DNA of 64,000 nucleotides, taken from assembly GCF_039538365.1 (NCBI RefSeq), contig NZ_BAABCA010000005.1, forward strand, positions 186,001-250,000. Reading direction: 5' to 3'. The position numbers and the translations under genes are program-made. The notes beneath the pieces were generated by a model. It was given only the letters and a program-made list of their open reading frames with translations, was not told where the DNA came from and did not search any database. Numbering within the stretch: position 1 is the first letter of the stretch; every line of letters begins with the position of its first letter. This document shows positions 25,499 to 35,261 of this stretch, piece by piece. Source of the DNA: Postechiella marina. GTDB taxonomy: Bacteria > Bacteroidota > Bacteroidia > Flavobacteriales > Flavobacteriaceae.

Positions 25499-27412
25499 TT
25501 AATTATTACCAATACAAATAATTTCTTTCATCGTTCTGTGGTATATATGCCCATTAGCAAAACTTAATGAATTTACAGACCATGTTTCGCCTTTTTTACC
25601 TAAATCGTTTACAGCAACAATTGCAGAAGCATCAAAGGTTTTTGCATTAGCATCTACTACGTAAACCAAACCTATTGCATTTGTAAAATAAATGTAATTA
25701 TTAATCATAGTTGGAGACCCTAAAAAACACTTTTGAAAACCATCGCCTCGTGTTCTTGCATCTAAAGCATGAAGTTGACCTTTGGCATTTAACCCATCAT
25801 TTTTTTGATCTTTTCTCCAAACAAAACTTCCATCTTCGTTAATTTCTTGTGGCATCTCAATATGCTCGTTAATACCTGTAATTACATTGTGGCGCGCAAT
25901 AAAAGGACTATACCTTACCATATAAAAAAGGTTTTCTCCTTCGGAAATATTACAATGACGCTGATTTTGATGATGATTTAAACTAACATTCTTACTTAAA
26001 TGATGCTTACCCGTTGAAACATCAAAATTAAACTGATTAACTACGTTTAACGGTTTTTTAGAAATTAATGCTCCAGATACCGTGTTTATTATAGCATGAT
26101 CGTCTCCTTTATAAAACCACGATGCTTTATGCGCATCCCAATGCTGTGTACTTAAAGCTCCCCAACCCGAAAACTCGTTTGGCTCTTTAGGTTCCCAGTT
26201 CCATAACGCTTGTCCTTCGTTTTCTCCAGATAAACCAATTAAACTTAAACCAACTGGGCGCTCTGGCACACCATGCGGACCACCTCTACCAATTAAAACA
26301 GCAGGTTTGCCATCTTTTGTTTCTCCTAATATTGGTGTATTGTAATGCGTTAAAGCTTCTTTAGTAACCCAAATACGTGCTCCAGTATTTTTATTAAATG
26401 CATGTAAGTAGTTCCAATTTGCATGTCTTGTAGTATCTCCTTCAACTGGAGGCTCTGTATTTAAAATTAAATCTTCAAAAAGTACCGAATCGAATTGCTT
26501 ATTAAATGGTTTACCTCCCATGGATGGTTTCCAAGTACGTTCCCAAACTAAATCGCCCTCTAAAGAATAACAAGCCATACCTCCACTTGCATTAATAGCC
26601 CAAACATTTTTACCATCTGTTATTGGACAAGGTGTGGTTGCATCGCTAAATCCATAATTATATTGACTAGACACTGTACCTTTAATGGTTTTACTCCATA
26701 AAATATCTCCAGAATTAGAGTTTAAACACATTAATATGATATCTGCACTAGAAGCACCTCCTTTCTTAGCTTGTATAGCTTTTTGATAACTTTTATAAGC
26801 AACATTAAGCGGATTAGATTTTTTGTGAATATAACTTTTATAAGACTCTAATGCTTTTGAATAAGCTTTACCTTTTTTGTCTTTTCTCATCATGTTTTGA
26901 GCTATAGCAGGTTTCTCTATAGCAGATGCTTCTTGATAATGTTTATTTTTTTCTAATACCGCATTCCATTCTTTTTCTGGTAATATCAATGCTTTTTTTA
27001 CAGCATAAAAACCAGCGTCTCCTTTTTTAGTTAATCTTTCTATTTCTGAATTTAAAAGTAAATTGTAAGCTGCTTTAGCTGTATTAAATTGAGATAAAAC
27101 ATCGCTATACTTTGCATCGTTATTTGGCGGATTAATAGTTAAAAACAACTTATCTCTCCAAACAGCAATACCACTTTGTCCTCCTTCTGGTAATGTGGTT
27201 TTCCATTTTATATTTTCTCCCGTTCTTACAGACCATTTTGTTGGTACTTTTAAATCTGTTTTTACTTTCCAACTACCATCTGGACCACCAGACATTGGCC
27301 ATTGGTTTTGGCTACCTGCAATTAAAACACTGCTTTTTTGTGGTGTATTACACGATAATAAAACTAAACTTATTAATAAATAACTGGACAATAGTTTAAA
27401 TAACACTTTCAT
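25499..27412 (-). CDS. PQQ-type beta-propeller lipoprotein
   Basis: A 637-residue exported lipoprotein (lipobox LLSC21). Its blades resemble PQQ-binding-like propeller repeats: WPMSGGPDGSWKV near the start, then IKWKTTLPEGGQSGIAVWRDKLFLTI, NVWAINASGGMACYSLEGDLVWERTW, and YIYFTNAIGLVYVVDANAKTF near the end. The alcohol dehydrogenase hallmarks of true quinoproteins (a Cys-Cys pair, a clear Asp catalytic base) are not visible, so it may bind a glycan or cofactor without oxidising it. A helical insert lies at about 75-210. It is the last gene of the redox operon, 12 bp after the cytochrome gene. Confidence 0.75.
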   Translation of the reverse strand: MKVLFKLLSSYLLISLVLLSCNTPQKSSVLIAGSQNQWPMSGGPDGSWKVKTDLKVPTKWSVRTGENIKWKTTLPEGGQSGIAVWRDKLFLTINPPNNDAKYSDVLSQFNTAKAAYNLLLNSEIERLTKKGDAGFYAVKKALILPEKEWNAVLEKNKHYQEASAIEKPAIAQNMMRKDKKGKAYSKALESYKSYIHKKSNPLNVAYKSYQKAIQAKKGGASSADIILMCLNSNSGDILWSKTIKGTVSSQYNYGFSDATTPCPITDGKNVWAINASGGMACYSLEGDLVWERTWKPSMGGKPFNKQFDSVLFEDLILNTEPPVEGDTTRHANWNYLHAFNKNTGARIWVTKEALTHYNTPILGETKDGKPAVLIGRGGPHGVPERPVGLSLIGLSGENEGQALWNWEPKEPNEFSGWGALSTQHWDAHKASWFYKGDDHAIINTVSGALISKKPLNVVNQFNFDVSTGKHHLSKNVSLNHHQNQRHCNISEGENLFYMVRYSPFIARHNVITGINEHIEMPQEINEDGSFVWRKDQKNDGLNAKGQLHALDARTRGDGFQKCFLGSPTMINNYIYFTNAIGLVYVVDANAKTFDASAIVAVNDLGKKGETWSVNSLSFANGHIYHRTMKEIICIGNN

Positions 27413-27424
27413 ATTTTATAACTT

Positions 27425-28444
27425 TTAGTTTACTAGTTTGGTTGGTTTCTTTATATATACAGAAGGAATTTCTCCAGTTAACCCCTTTAAAAAGGCACTT
27501 ATTTTTTTGGCTTCGGAAGCACTTATATCTAAACCGCGTTCGTACTTACCCATCCATTGCACAGCTTCTTCTAGGTTCTTAGAGGTTCTGTCATGAAAAT
27601 AAGGCGACGTTTTTTCTACGTTTCTTAAAGGTGATACTCTAAAAAACATTTTATAATCTGGATTTCTCTCAATATTATAATAACCCAAATCTTTTTGGTT
27701 AGGCCAATTAAATTCTACTCCTAATTTTTGAATCATTTGTCCTCCAATATTAGAACCCGTATGGCAAGAGTAGCAGTTTTTATCATTAAAAATATGTCCG
27801 CCTTGTATTTGCATTTTAGACAAAGCCTTATTATCTCCTTTTATAAATTTATCTATAGGTGCTGGTGTCGTTAAACCTTTTATAAACGTTTGCAAAGCAT
27901 CGACTATATTATTAAACGATACTGCATTTGTATCATCTACATAAACTTGATTAAATAAAATACGATAATCTTCAATAGCTTTTAAGCGATCTATAATTAC
28001 ATTTTTATCTGTTACATGCATTTCAAAACCATTAGAAAAAGCATCATTTATTTTATCTTTTAAGGTGTTTATTCCACCATCGGCGTTATATATAGACAGC
28101 GTATGTACGTTATAAAGTGTTGGCACATCTCTAAACCACTTGCCATTTTTATGCTTATCTAAATAGTAACTTCCGTTTGTACCAAACGCATTTAAATTAT
28201 GGCAACTATTACAAGATATTGTTGCATTTGTAGAAAGTCGCTCGTCAAAAAACAAATGCCTACCTAAATTTATTTTGTTTTTATTTGCTAATAGAAACTG
28301 GGTATCTGTTTCTACAGGGTTAAAAAACACTTCTAAAATTGTTCTTAATTTATTAGCTTCGGTTTTATTAATTTCTTGAGCATTGCCGCATAGCAACATA
28401 CAAACTGAAACATAAAAAAAAACATGAAATTTAGAAAAATACAT
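27425..28444 (-). CDS. Di-heme cytochrome c peroxidase-like protein
   Basis: A 339-residue periplasmic protein of the CcpA/MauG family with two CxxCH heme sites, CNSCH (78-82) and CYSCH (224-228), and a signal peptide ending near residue 22. Family members reduce hydrogen peroxide or, like MauG, oxidise a partner protein or cofactor. The helical region ALQTFIKGLTTPAPIDKFIKG and the C-terminal SPLRNVEKTSPYFHDR match the family. The overall length is normal. Its place between a PQQ-type propeller (12 bp) and a sugar permease (6 bp) suggests electron transfer tied to sugar use instead of general peroxide defence. Confidence 0.88.
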   Translation of the reverse strand: MYFSKFHVFFYVSVCMLLCGNAQEINKTEANKLRTILEVFFNPVETDTQFLLANKNKINLGRHLFFDERLSTNATISCNSCHNLNAFGTNGSYYLDKHKNGKWFRDVPTLYNVHTLSIYNADGGINTLKDKINDAFSNGFEMHVTDKNVIIDRLKAIEDYRILFNQVYVDDTNAVSFNNIVDALQTFIKGLTTPAPIDKFIKGDNKALSKMQIQGGHIFNDKNCYSCHTGSNIGGQMIQKLGVEFNWPNQKDLGYYNIERNPDYKMFFRVSPLRNVEKTSPYFHDRTSKNLEEAVQWMGKYERGLDISASEAKKISAFLKGLTGEIPSVYIKKPTKLVN

Positions 28445-28450
28445 TAATGG

Positions 28451-29776
28451 TTATACTGTCTTAACTTTTTGAATCGTTCTGTAACCGTAAAAACCAACAA
28501 CTGCTAAACAAAACATAGGTAAAATAAAAGAAAAATTAACCTCTGGAATGTATCCTAAAAAAGTAACATCGTTAAAACCATCGCCTCCCATATCTAAAAT
28601 TGAAGCCTGAATTGGTGGCATAAAAGCCCCACCTACAATAGCCATAACTAAACCTGCAGAACCAATTTTTGCTTCGTCTCCCATGTCTTTTAAAGCAATA
28701 CCATATATGGTTGGAAACATAATAGACATAAATATAGATATAGCAACAAGCGATATTAAACCTGCTATTCCTGTTAATAGGATGGCTCCAACAGCACAAA
28801 CAGCACCAGAGAAACCAAAAATAGCTAATACTTTAGACGGATTCATTTTACGCATTAATCCAGTTCCAATCCATCGTCCAGATAAAAACAAAATCATAGC
28901 AGCAATGTTATAATGTGTTGCTGTAATATCCATCCCGTTGGTTGCATTTAAATTATCTACATATTGAAAAATAAAAGTCCAACACATAATTTGCGAGCCT
29001 ACACAAGCTGCTTGAGCTACTACACCGCCTAAATAATTTTTGTTTGCAAATAGTTTTTTAAATGAATTTGATAAACTCATTTTATCTTCTTGTGGTGTTT
29101 TTGGTATCTTAGTAAATATGATAATGGCCATAATAGCCAAAACCAAAACGCCTAATGCAATGTATGGAAAACTAATAACGCTTAAATCGTTTTCGCGAAT
29201 AGCAGCTAATTCTGCTGATTCTAAAGCATTATAAGCCTCAGTTGTATAATCATCTGATCGTAATGCACTTAAAACAAAAACCTGAGCTATTACCATACCT
29301 GTTAAAGAGCCAACAGGGTTAAACGCTTGCGCTAAATTTAAGCGCTGTGTTGCTGTTCTTTTATCTCCTAATGCTAAAATTAAAGGATTTGCTGTGGTTT
29401 CTAAAAAAGATAGTCCGCAGGTAATAACCCACAAAGAAATAAGGAAAAAGTTAAAATCTTCGAAAGCAGCTGCTGGATAAAACATAAATGCACCAATGGC
29501 ATAAAGTGTTAAACCTAAAATAATTCCAGATTTATAGCTGTATTTTCTAATAAATAATGCTGCTGGCAATGCCATAAAAAAGTACCCAAAATAGAAAGCA
29601 GACTGTACTAACGATGCTTGTAAATTTGATAGTTCTGGCATTACTTTTTTAAATGCAGATACCATTGGGTTTGTTAAATCGTTAGCAATACCCCAAAGTG
29701 CAAATAAGGATGTTATTATAATAAAAGGAAATAATAATTGCTTGCTTACAATTGGTGCTTTTGTTTCTGTACTCAT
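28451..29776 (-). CDS. fucP: FucP-type sugar/proton symporter (MFS)
   Basis: A 441-residue inner-membrane transporter of the fucose/glucose/galactose permease branch of the major facilitator superfamily. It has twelve hydrophobic segments. Family marks are FALWGIANDLTNPMVSAFKKV in the first loop region, QSAFYFGYFFMALPAAL in helix 2, and LETTANPLILALG plus RLNLAQAFNPVGSL, characteristic of FucP. It would import the monosaccharide released in the periplasm. Relatives take up fucose, galactose or glucose, so the symbol is by family only. It lies inside the redox operon, 6 bp before the cytochrome gene. Confidence 0.88.
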   Translation of the reverse strand: MSTETKAPIVSKQLLFPFIIITSLFALWGIANDLTNPMVSAFKKVMPELSNLQASLVQSAFYFGYFFMALPAALFIRKYSYKSGIILGLTLYAIGAFMFYPAAAFEDFNFFLISLWVITCGLSFLETTANPLILALGDKRTATQRLNLAQAFNPVGSLTGMVIAQVFVLSALRSDDYTTEAYNALESAELAAIRENDLSVISFPYIALGVLVLAIMAIIIFTKIPKTPQEDKMSLSNSFKKLFANKNYLGGVVAQAACVGSQIMCWTFIFQYVDNLNATNGMDITATHYNIAAMILFLSGRWIGTGLMRKMNPSKVLAIFGFSGAVCAVGAILLTGIAGLISLVAISIFMSIMFPTIYGIALKDMGDEAKIGSAGLVMAIVGGAFMPPIQASILDMGGDGFNDVTFLGYIPEVNFSFILPMFCLAVVGFYGYRTIQKVKTV

Positions 29777-29826
29777 TCGTATTGGTTTAGTTTAGTTTTT
29801 TTGGTTTTTAAATGTATTAAAATTAA

Positions 29827-31176
29827 TTATAAAACTGATGGTAATGCTCCTGTACTATCTGCAAAAGACTCAGTTTCAATACCAACCTTATTTAACATAC
29901 TTACAAATAAGTTTGATAAATGTATTTTTTTAGCATCGAAAACTTCGTAACTTCCGTGCTTTACTCCCATATTAGAGCCTCCTGCCAACACAAGCGGACA
30001 GTTGTTTGCATTGTGTGTAGAACTACATGCACTACCATATAGAACTAAAGTATTATCTAGTAAAGAACCGTGCTCGTCGTGCGTATTTTTCATTTTATCC
30101 ATAAAATAAGCAAACTGCTTTGTTAACCACTGGTCATATTTACCTTGTCTTTCGTAATGGCCCGTTTTCTTGTCATGTGTCATACTGTGGTGTCCACCTA
30201 AATCTAAAGCTAGTTTAGGAAATGCATCTCCAAAGCCCATTCCATCTTCACGAGCCATCATATAAGTCATAACACGTGTTATGTCTGTTTGAAAGCCTAA
30301 AATCATTAAATCCATTGTAGAACGTAGATATGCTTCAGGATCTATTGCTGCATCAACATTTAAGTTTATATGGCTAGCATCGAAATCCTTCATAGGTATA
30401 TCTAACCATTTTTCGTTACGTTTTACTTGCTCTTCAACTCTATTTAAAGAAGACATGTACTCGTCTAACTTAGACTTATCATTATACCCTAAACGGTTTT
30501 TAATACGTTTACTATCTTCTAAAACTAAATCGACAATTTTTTTGCCCTGCTTTAAACTTTTACGCCTTTCTGCTGCACTAGCTCCTCCTGTTTTAGAAAA
30601 ATAACGTTCAAAAATTTCTCTTTGACGATGTTCTGACGGAACCGCTTTACCAACACTATCAAAAGACAAAGTTGATGCTCTAGATTTATAACCAACACCG
30701 CCATCTGTAGATATTGTTAATGAAGGTATACGTGTATGTTTTCTTAATTTTTGTGCTGCTAATTGATCTACAGAAATGCTATTATTATATGTATCGCCTC
30801 TTAAATCGCCTCCTGTTAACCAAGTATCTCCAGCCATATGCCCTAAAACACTACGACTATTTGGATGACTTAATCCGCCTAAAATAGACATCTCATTTCT
30901 AAAAGGTTCTAGAGGAGATAACGACTTTGTTAATTTATAATTAGTTCCTTGTTCGTGCGGAAACCAATTCCAGTCTTTATCTGTTTTATGCTTTTTTCCA
31001 GGCATTGCTACACCATTGGGGAAATATACAAAACAAAGTCTTTTTGGAGCTACAGAAACGTCTCCAAAACTAGTAAGGTTTCCCATACCCATACACTCTA
31101 AATATGGTAACATAACAGATGCTCCTAATCCTTTTATAAAGGTTCTTCTATTTAAATGCCATGATTTTTTTGCCAT
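29827..31176 (-). CDS. DUF1552 protein with Tat signal
   Basis: A 449-residue protein of family DUF1552, related to the DUF1501/sulfatase-like alkaline phosphatase fold, common in Planctomycetota and Verrucomicrobiota. The N-terminus has a twin-arginine signal (NRRTFIKGLGASVMLP), so it is exported folded. Family segments are RLCFVYFPNGVAMPG, GHMAGDTWLTGGD, the SISTDGGVG-like region and LDLGGHHSMTHD. The function is unknown. The frame extends to a GTG at 31200, but ATG at 31176 gives the correct Tat leader and leaves a 10-bp gap after the multiheme gene. In planctomycetes DUF1552 genes stand next to DUF1592 cytochromes, exactly as here. Confidence 0.88.
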   Translation of the reverse strand: MAKKSWHLNRRTFIKGLGASVMLPYLECMGMGNLTSFGDVSVAPKRLCFVYFPNGVAMPGKKHKTDKDWNWFPHEQGTNYKLTKSLSPLEPFRNEMSILGGLSHPNSRSVLGHMAGDTWLTGGDLRGDTYNNSISVDQLAAQKLRKHTRIPSLTISTDGGVGYKSRASTLSFDSVGKAVPSEHRQREIFERYFSKTGGASAAERRKSLKQGKKIVDLVLEDSKRIKNRLGYNDKSKLDEYMSSLNRVEEQVKRNEKWLDIPMKDFDASHINLNVDAAIDPEAYLRSTMDLMILGFQTDITRVMTYMMAREDGMGFGDAFPKLALDLGGHHSMTHDKKTGHYERQGKYDQWLTKQFAYFMDKMKNTHDEHGSLLDNTLVLYGSACSSTHNANNCPLVLAGGSNMGVKHGSYEVFDAKKIHLSNLFVSMLNKVGIETESFADSTGALPSVL

Positions 31177-31186
31177 AATATTCGTT

Positions 31187-34100
31187 TTATTGGTTTGCAC
31201 TTTTAGAAAAAGAATCGCTTAAAACAATTTCTTCCAAAACGGTTTGAAATTTATAATCGTTTTTCTTAATTTTTTCTACTATTCTATTTAATTCTTTATC
31301 ATCAGAAAAGCTTACATCTCTTCCTAAAGCATACGCGTATAAATGCTCTACTAAAGACTTTGTAAAATCTTCTCTTTTTAAATTTAATATATATTCTTTA
31401 ATCCCCTCAATACCTTCTACTTCTGTACCATCTGGTAATTTAGATTTTGAATCTATAGGTTTGTTTTTTGCTAACTTTTGATATCTTCCTACTGCATCAT
31501 AATTCTCAAAAGCAACTCCGAAAGGATCTATTTTTAAATGACAATCTACACATGAAGCTTTATTTCTATGAAGCTCTAATTGTTCTTTTAATGTTAGTGT
31601 TTCGAAACCTGGAGTTTCTGGATCTAATTCTGGTACATTTGGCGGTGGCGGTGGTGGTGGATCGCCTAATATTTTCTCTTTTAACCATACAGCACGTTTA
31701 ATTGGGTGCGCTTGCACGCCATCTGAATGCCCTGTTAGAAAAGCTCCTTGAGATAATAAACCACCTCTGTTTTTTTCTCTAGCAATAGCTACAGGTCTAA
31801 ATGCATTTCCTTTAACTCCTTCTACACCATAAAACTCTGCTAAATTTTGATTTAACATAGCAAAATCTGAATCGATAAAATTTAAAATACTTAGGTTTTC
31901 TTTTAAAATATAATGAATAAAACTATAAGTCTCTTCTGCCATATCTTGTTTTACAAATCGTGTAAAATCTGGATATAAATTCTTATTGGTGCTCATCCCT
32001 TTTAAGCGATCTACTCTTAACCAATCGTAAGCAAAAGACTCTATCATGTTCTTAATTTTAGGGCTATTTGCCATACGAACAATTTGATTAGGCAATTGCT
32101 TTTTTAAATCCCCTTGTTTTGCTAAGTTAATTAACTCGTTGTCTGGAGGTGTATTCCATAAAAAATAAGACATTTTTGAAGCTAATAAAAACTCTTCGGC
32201 AGTATTTTTAGGGCTTGGCTTTTCGCCTTCTAATAAATATAAAAAACTAGGAGAGCATAGTACAGCCACTAACACTTCTTTAACACCGTCTTCATACCTA
32301 TCAAAATCATCTCTAGAGTTTCTCCAAAAATCCATATACCTATCCAACTCACCTTCTATTAAAGGGCGTCTAAAGGCATGTTCCATAAACTTCTTTAACA
32401 CCTCGGCTGTATAAACCTCTTTATTATTTTTGTTTGGAGAATCGAAAAAGATATTTGTATGACTTTCTGGTGGCCAAACTGGGTGATATGGAGCCTCCAA
32501 TTCCATAGACTTTACCAAAAGCGGAGGTCCTGTTTCTCCTTTTTGTTTTACTAAATGGTTATTCCATAAACCAATTATCATGGTATTAGAATTTTCATTT
32601 TTCTCGTTAGGATCGTAAACTGGTAATGGTAAATTTTCTAATTGTCCTGTAAACTCATAGGTATTAAACTCATTAATTCCCCCTATAACATCTTTGTCTT
32701 CATCAAAGGTTCTATAATCCATACCATCGTCTGTTCTAGAACCTATAAAGGCTCTTATAGATGGCGTCATGTTTTCGTATTTCTTTTGATTTTTAGCAGC
32801 TTCTGCTTTTAATTTTTTAGGCAAAGGGTCATCATCAGATAGTTGAGAAATTCTAACTTCGCTAAATCCAACAAAAAACTTTCCTCCTAAAGTTATCTCG
32901 TAAGTTCCCTTCTTTAACGATGCCAAAGTTACTGGGGTAACTATTTCGCTTTTATCTGCTAAGCTTTTATCTAGTTTTAACCGTTCTTGCACTTTATTAA
33001 ACCTCCCTATTTTCATTAAAAAAGATGGCATGTTTTCTTGTGGTACATAAGGGTGTACAAGATCTATTTGATAATACCCTGTTTCTGGAACATTTAATTT
33101 TAACTTTGCAGTTGCATTGGCATCTGTAGCTATTGGAACTAAAAACTTATCGTCTTTAAGCTGTAGCCTATTAATTACTTTTACATCTTTTGCTTTTATA
33201 ATTATGGTATTAGCATTAACTACTGCTGGTTCGTTTTTCCTTAATCCAATAATACCTTCTTTAGCCTCTAAAGCATAACCTTTTGCAGCTATTATTTTTA
33301 GCTTAAACCTTCCTGATCTAGGAAAATTATTTTTTACCAACATTTTCATGTTTGGAGATGGCCCTTGCCAAGAACGAGGTGGCACATCTTTATGAGGTAA
33401 GGCGGAGTATAGCATTAATCCGTTTTCTACTACCGAAAACCTATCGTTACCAGAGCCTCGCATACCTATACCTATAAGTCTTTTAATTTCATCTACATCT
33501 GTTTTTTCATTATTTTTAGAATCTAAAACATCAACTTTAAAATTGTCGCTTTTTATAGCTACAGATTGAAACCCTCCAAACTCTGCAGAAATTTCATTTT
33601 TCCCAATACCTTCTCCAACTGTAATCTTATATATTTTAGGTTCTGGTTTATCGCCAAAAACAATAGCTTTATCTAAAGCATTACGGGCAATTTTTTGATA
33701 ATAATCTATATGCAAAGACGATATTTGAAGTGTTTCTCCATTATTAGTAAAACCCATTTTAGATTTGCCATCGTCTGGTAAAACACTACCAAAATTAATA
33801 GGTAACCCTAATATTTCGTTTAAAGAATTTGTGTATTGCGATTTTGTTAGCCTTCTTGTTACTTCTTTTGCATTACTGTTTTTAGCTTTTGCAGCATGCT
33901 CTAACGAGTTTGTTATCCAATTAACAACCTCTTTTCTCTCTTTAGCAGTTAGTTGTGGTTTTTTCTTTGGAGGCATTTCTCCAGAGTTAATCATATCTAA
34001 TGCAGAGTGCCAACTTTCGGCATCTGCTCCTTTTACCATATCCCAATTTAAACGATCTAAGCGTACGCTACCTTTTTGCTTATCTGGCCCATGACAATCG

Positions 34101-35155
34101 TAACAATATTTATCCATTATTGGCTTAATATTATTTGCATAATGCAAAGCCTGTTTGCTTAATTTAACTTTGGGTTTACTTGCTAAAATAGCTAACTCCT
34201 TTTTTCTTTGTTCTGCCTTAGCTTTTGCTTTAGCTTCCTCTTTAAGCGCTATTTGTTGTTTTACTTCTGGAGTTAATTTATTTAAAGAATTTGTTATCCA
34301 ATTTAAAATACTGTTTTTATCTGCTTCTGTTAAAGGTTCTTCTTCTTCTGGAGGCATATTGCCTTCGCTAATTTCTTCAAAAACCGTTTCCCATTTTTTT
34401 ACATCTTCGGGTTTTATCATTTCCCAACTAGCTGTATCTAAACGTAAATCGCCTTTTTGTTTATTTGCATTATGACATTCAAAACAATTTTTATCCATTA
34501 TAGGATGAATACTATCTGCAAAGATTAACGCTAATTTAGCTTCTTCGCTTTCGCCTTTATCTTTAGCCAATTCCTTTATTGATGATAAAATAGATTCTGT
34601 TTTAGATTTTTCTACTCCAAAAAACTCTTTCATACTTACTGGCATATCTTTGGTTAAGTAACCAGCACCATGTGTTAAAGAGCCCCCATAGTGGCCCGCA
34701 AAAGTTAACAGTATTACATTTATAAATAGTAAGCCTTGATAAATACGTATTGTTTTTTGAGACTTTGTATAAGCCCATAGTCTAAAAACTAATAGCCAAA
34801 CACATAATAATGCGGTTGCCCAACCTAACCATTTATGAAACGATAATACCTCAACATTATAACCACCACTAGACGCTAAAAACATTCCGAAAATTACAGC
34901 AGGAATTAAGCTTATTACTGTAAACCACAATAATATTTTACTTGCGTTTTCTAACTGTAATTTTGGTTTTATTAAATTAACAACCTCTAAAACAAAAACA
35001 CCTAACAATGCTCCTATTGGAATATGTAAAATTAATGGGTGAAAATTTCCAATGTAAAGTACTAATTCATTTTTGCCATCAATGTTTATTGGCGCTAATA
35101 TAAGCCCCATTAAAATTAATGTAAAAATAGACGCAACAGAGAGTGTTACCTTCAT
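31187..35155 (-). CDS. DUF1587/1592/1588 planctomycete-type cytochrome
   Basis: A 1322-residue membrane-bound multi-domain cytochrome. Residues 1-155 have four to five hydrophobic helices (DUF2231-like). Two cytochrome modules follow, with CFECH (about 224) and CYDCH (about 351); they are near-duplicates (IMDKxC, KQKG, MPP, NWITNSL). Then come DUF1587 (KSQYTNSLNEILGLP), beta-sandwich regions, DUF1592/1595 (HAFRRPLIEGELDRY), DUF1588 with a proline run, a third heme site CVDCH (about 1202) and DUF1585 at the end. Such proteins are typical of Planctomycetota and their function is unknown. ATG at 35155 is preferred to TTG at 35161. It leads the redox operon. Confidence 0.85.
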   Translation of the reverse strand: MKVTLSVASIFTLILMGLILAPINIDGKNELVLYIGNFHPLILHIPIGALLGVFVLEVVNLIKPKLQLENASKILLWFTVISLIPAVIFGMFLASSGGYNVEVLSFHKWLGWATALLCVWLLVFRLWAYTKSQKTIRIYQGLLFINVILLTFAGHYGGSLTHGAGYLTKDMPVSMKEFFGVEKSKTESILSSIKELAKDKGESEEAKLALIFADSIHPIMDKNCFECHNANKQKGDLRLDTASWEMIKPEDVKKWETVFEEISEGNMPPEEEEPLTEADKNSILNWITNSLNKLTPEVKQQIALKEEAKAKAKAEQRKKELAILASKPKVKLSKQALHYANNIKPIMDKYCYDCHGPDKQKGSVRLDRLNWDMVKGADAESWHSALDMINSGEMPPKKKPQLTAKERKEVVNWITNSLEHAAKAKNSNAKEVTRRLTKSQYTNSLNEILGLPINFGSVLPDDGKSKMGFTNNGETLQISSLHIDYYQKIARNALDKAIVFGDKPEPKIYKITVGEGIGKNEISAEFGGFQSVAIKSDNFKVDVLDSKNNEKTDVDEIKRLIGIGMRGSGNDRFSVVENGLMLYSALPHKDVPPRSWQGPSPNMKMLVKNNFPRSGRFKLKIIAAKGYALEAKEGIIGLRKNEPAVVNANTIIIKAKDVKVINRLQLKDDKFLVPIATDANATAKLKLNVPETGYYQIDLVHPYVPQENMPSFLMKIGRFNKVQERLKLDKSLADKSEIVTPVTLASLKKGTYEITLGGKFFVGFSEVRISQLSDDDPLPKKLKAEAAKNQKKYENMTPSIRAFIGSRTDDGMDYRTFDEDKDVIGGINEFNTYEFTGQLENLPLPVYDPNEKNENSNTMIIGLWNNHLVKQKGETGPPLLVKSMELEAPYHPVWPPESHTNIFFDSPNKNNKEVYTAEVLKKFMEHAFRRPLIEGELDRYMDFWRNSRDDFDRYEDGVKEVLVAVLCSPSFLYLLEGEKPSPKNTAEEFLLASKMSYFLWNTPPDNELINLAKQGDLKKQLPNQIVRMANSPKIKNMIESFAYDWLRVDRLKGMSTNKNLYPDFTRFVKQDMAEETYSFIHYILKENLSILNFIDSDFAMLNQNLAEFYGVEGVKGNAFRPVAIAREKNRGGLLSQGAFLTGHSDGVQAHPIKRAVWLKEKILGDPPPPPPPNVPELDPETPGFETLTLKEQLELHRNKASCVDCHLKIDPFGVAFENYDAVGRYQKLAKNKPIDSKSKLPDGTEVEGIEGIKEYILNLKREDFTKSLVEHLYAYALGRDVSFSDDKELNRIVEKIKKNDYKFQTVLEEIVLSDSFSKSANQ

Positions 35156-35184
35156 AAACAAATTTTATAATAAACTATAGACTC

Positions 35185-35192
35185 CAAAGTTA
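35185..35192 (-). promoter_or_regulatory. Putative -7 promoter box of the redox operon
   Basis: The minus strand reads TAACTTTG, a match to TAnnTTTG, about 30 bp before the ATG at 35155. The gap to the regulator gene stop (35262) is short and AT-rich. No clear TTG is seen at -33. Confidence 0.45.
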
Positions 35193-35261
35193 ATTCTCAT
35201 AAAAAAAATTGACAGGGGATAATACTCCAACAATAAGGGGATTATAGTGTAAAGTGTATGT

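Noticed and set aside
25499..27412. Calling the propeller a quinoprotein alcohol dehydrogenase
   Set aside because: The Cys-Cys pair and catalytic Asp of true PQQ dehydrogenases could not be found, so only a PQQ-type propeller is claimed.
28572..28799. Short minus-strand frame inside the permease gene
   Set aside because: It is in another frame of the same strand as the complete FucP-type gene and reads as low-complexity Cys/Tyr-rich sequence.
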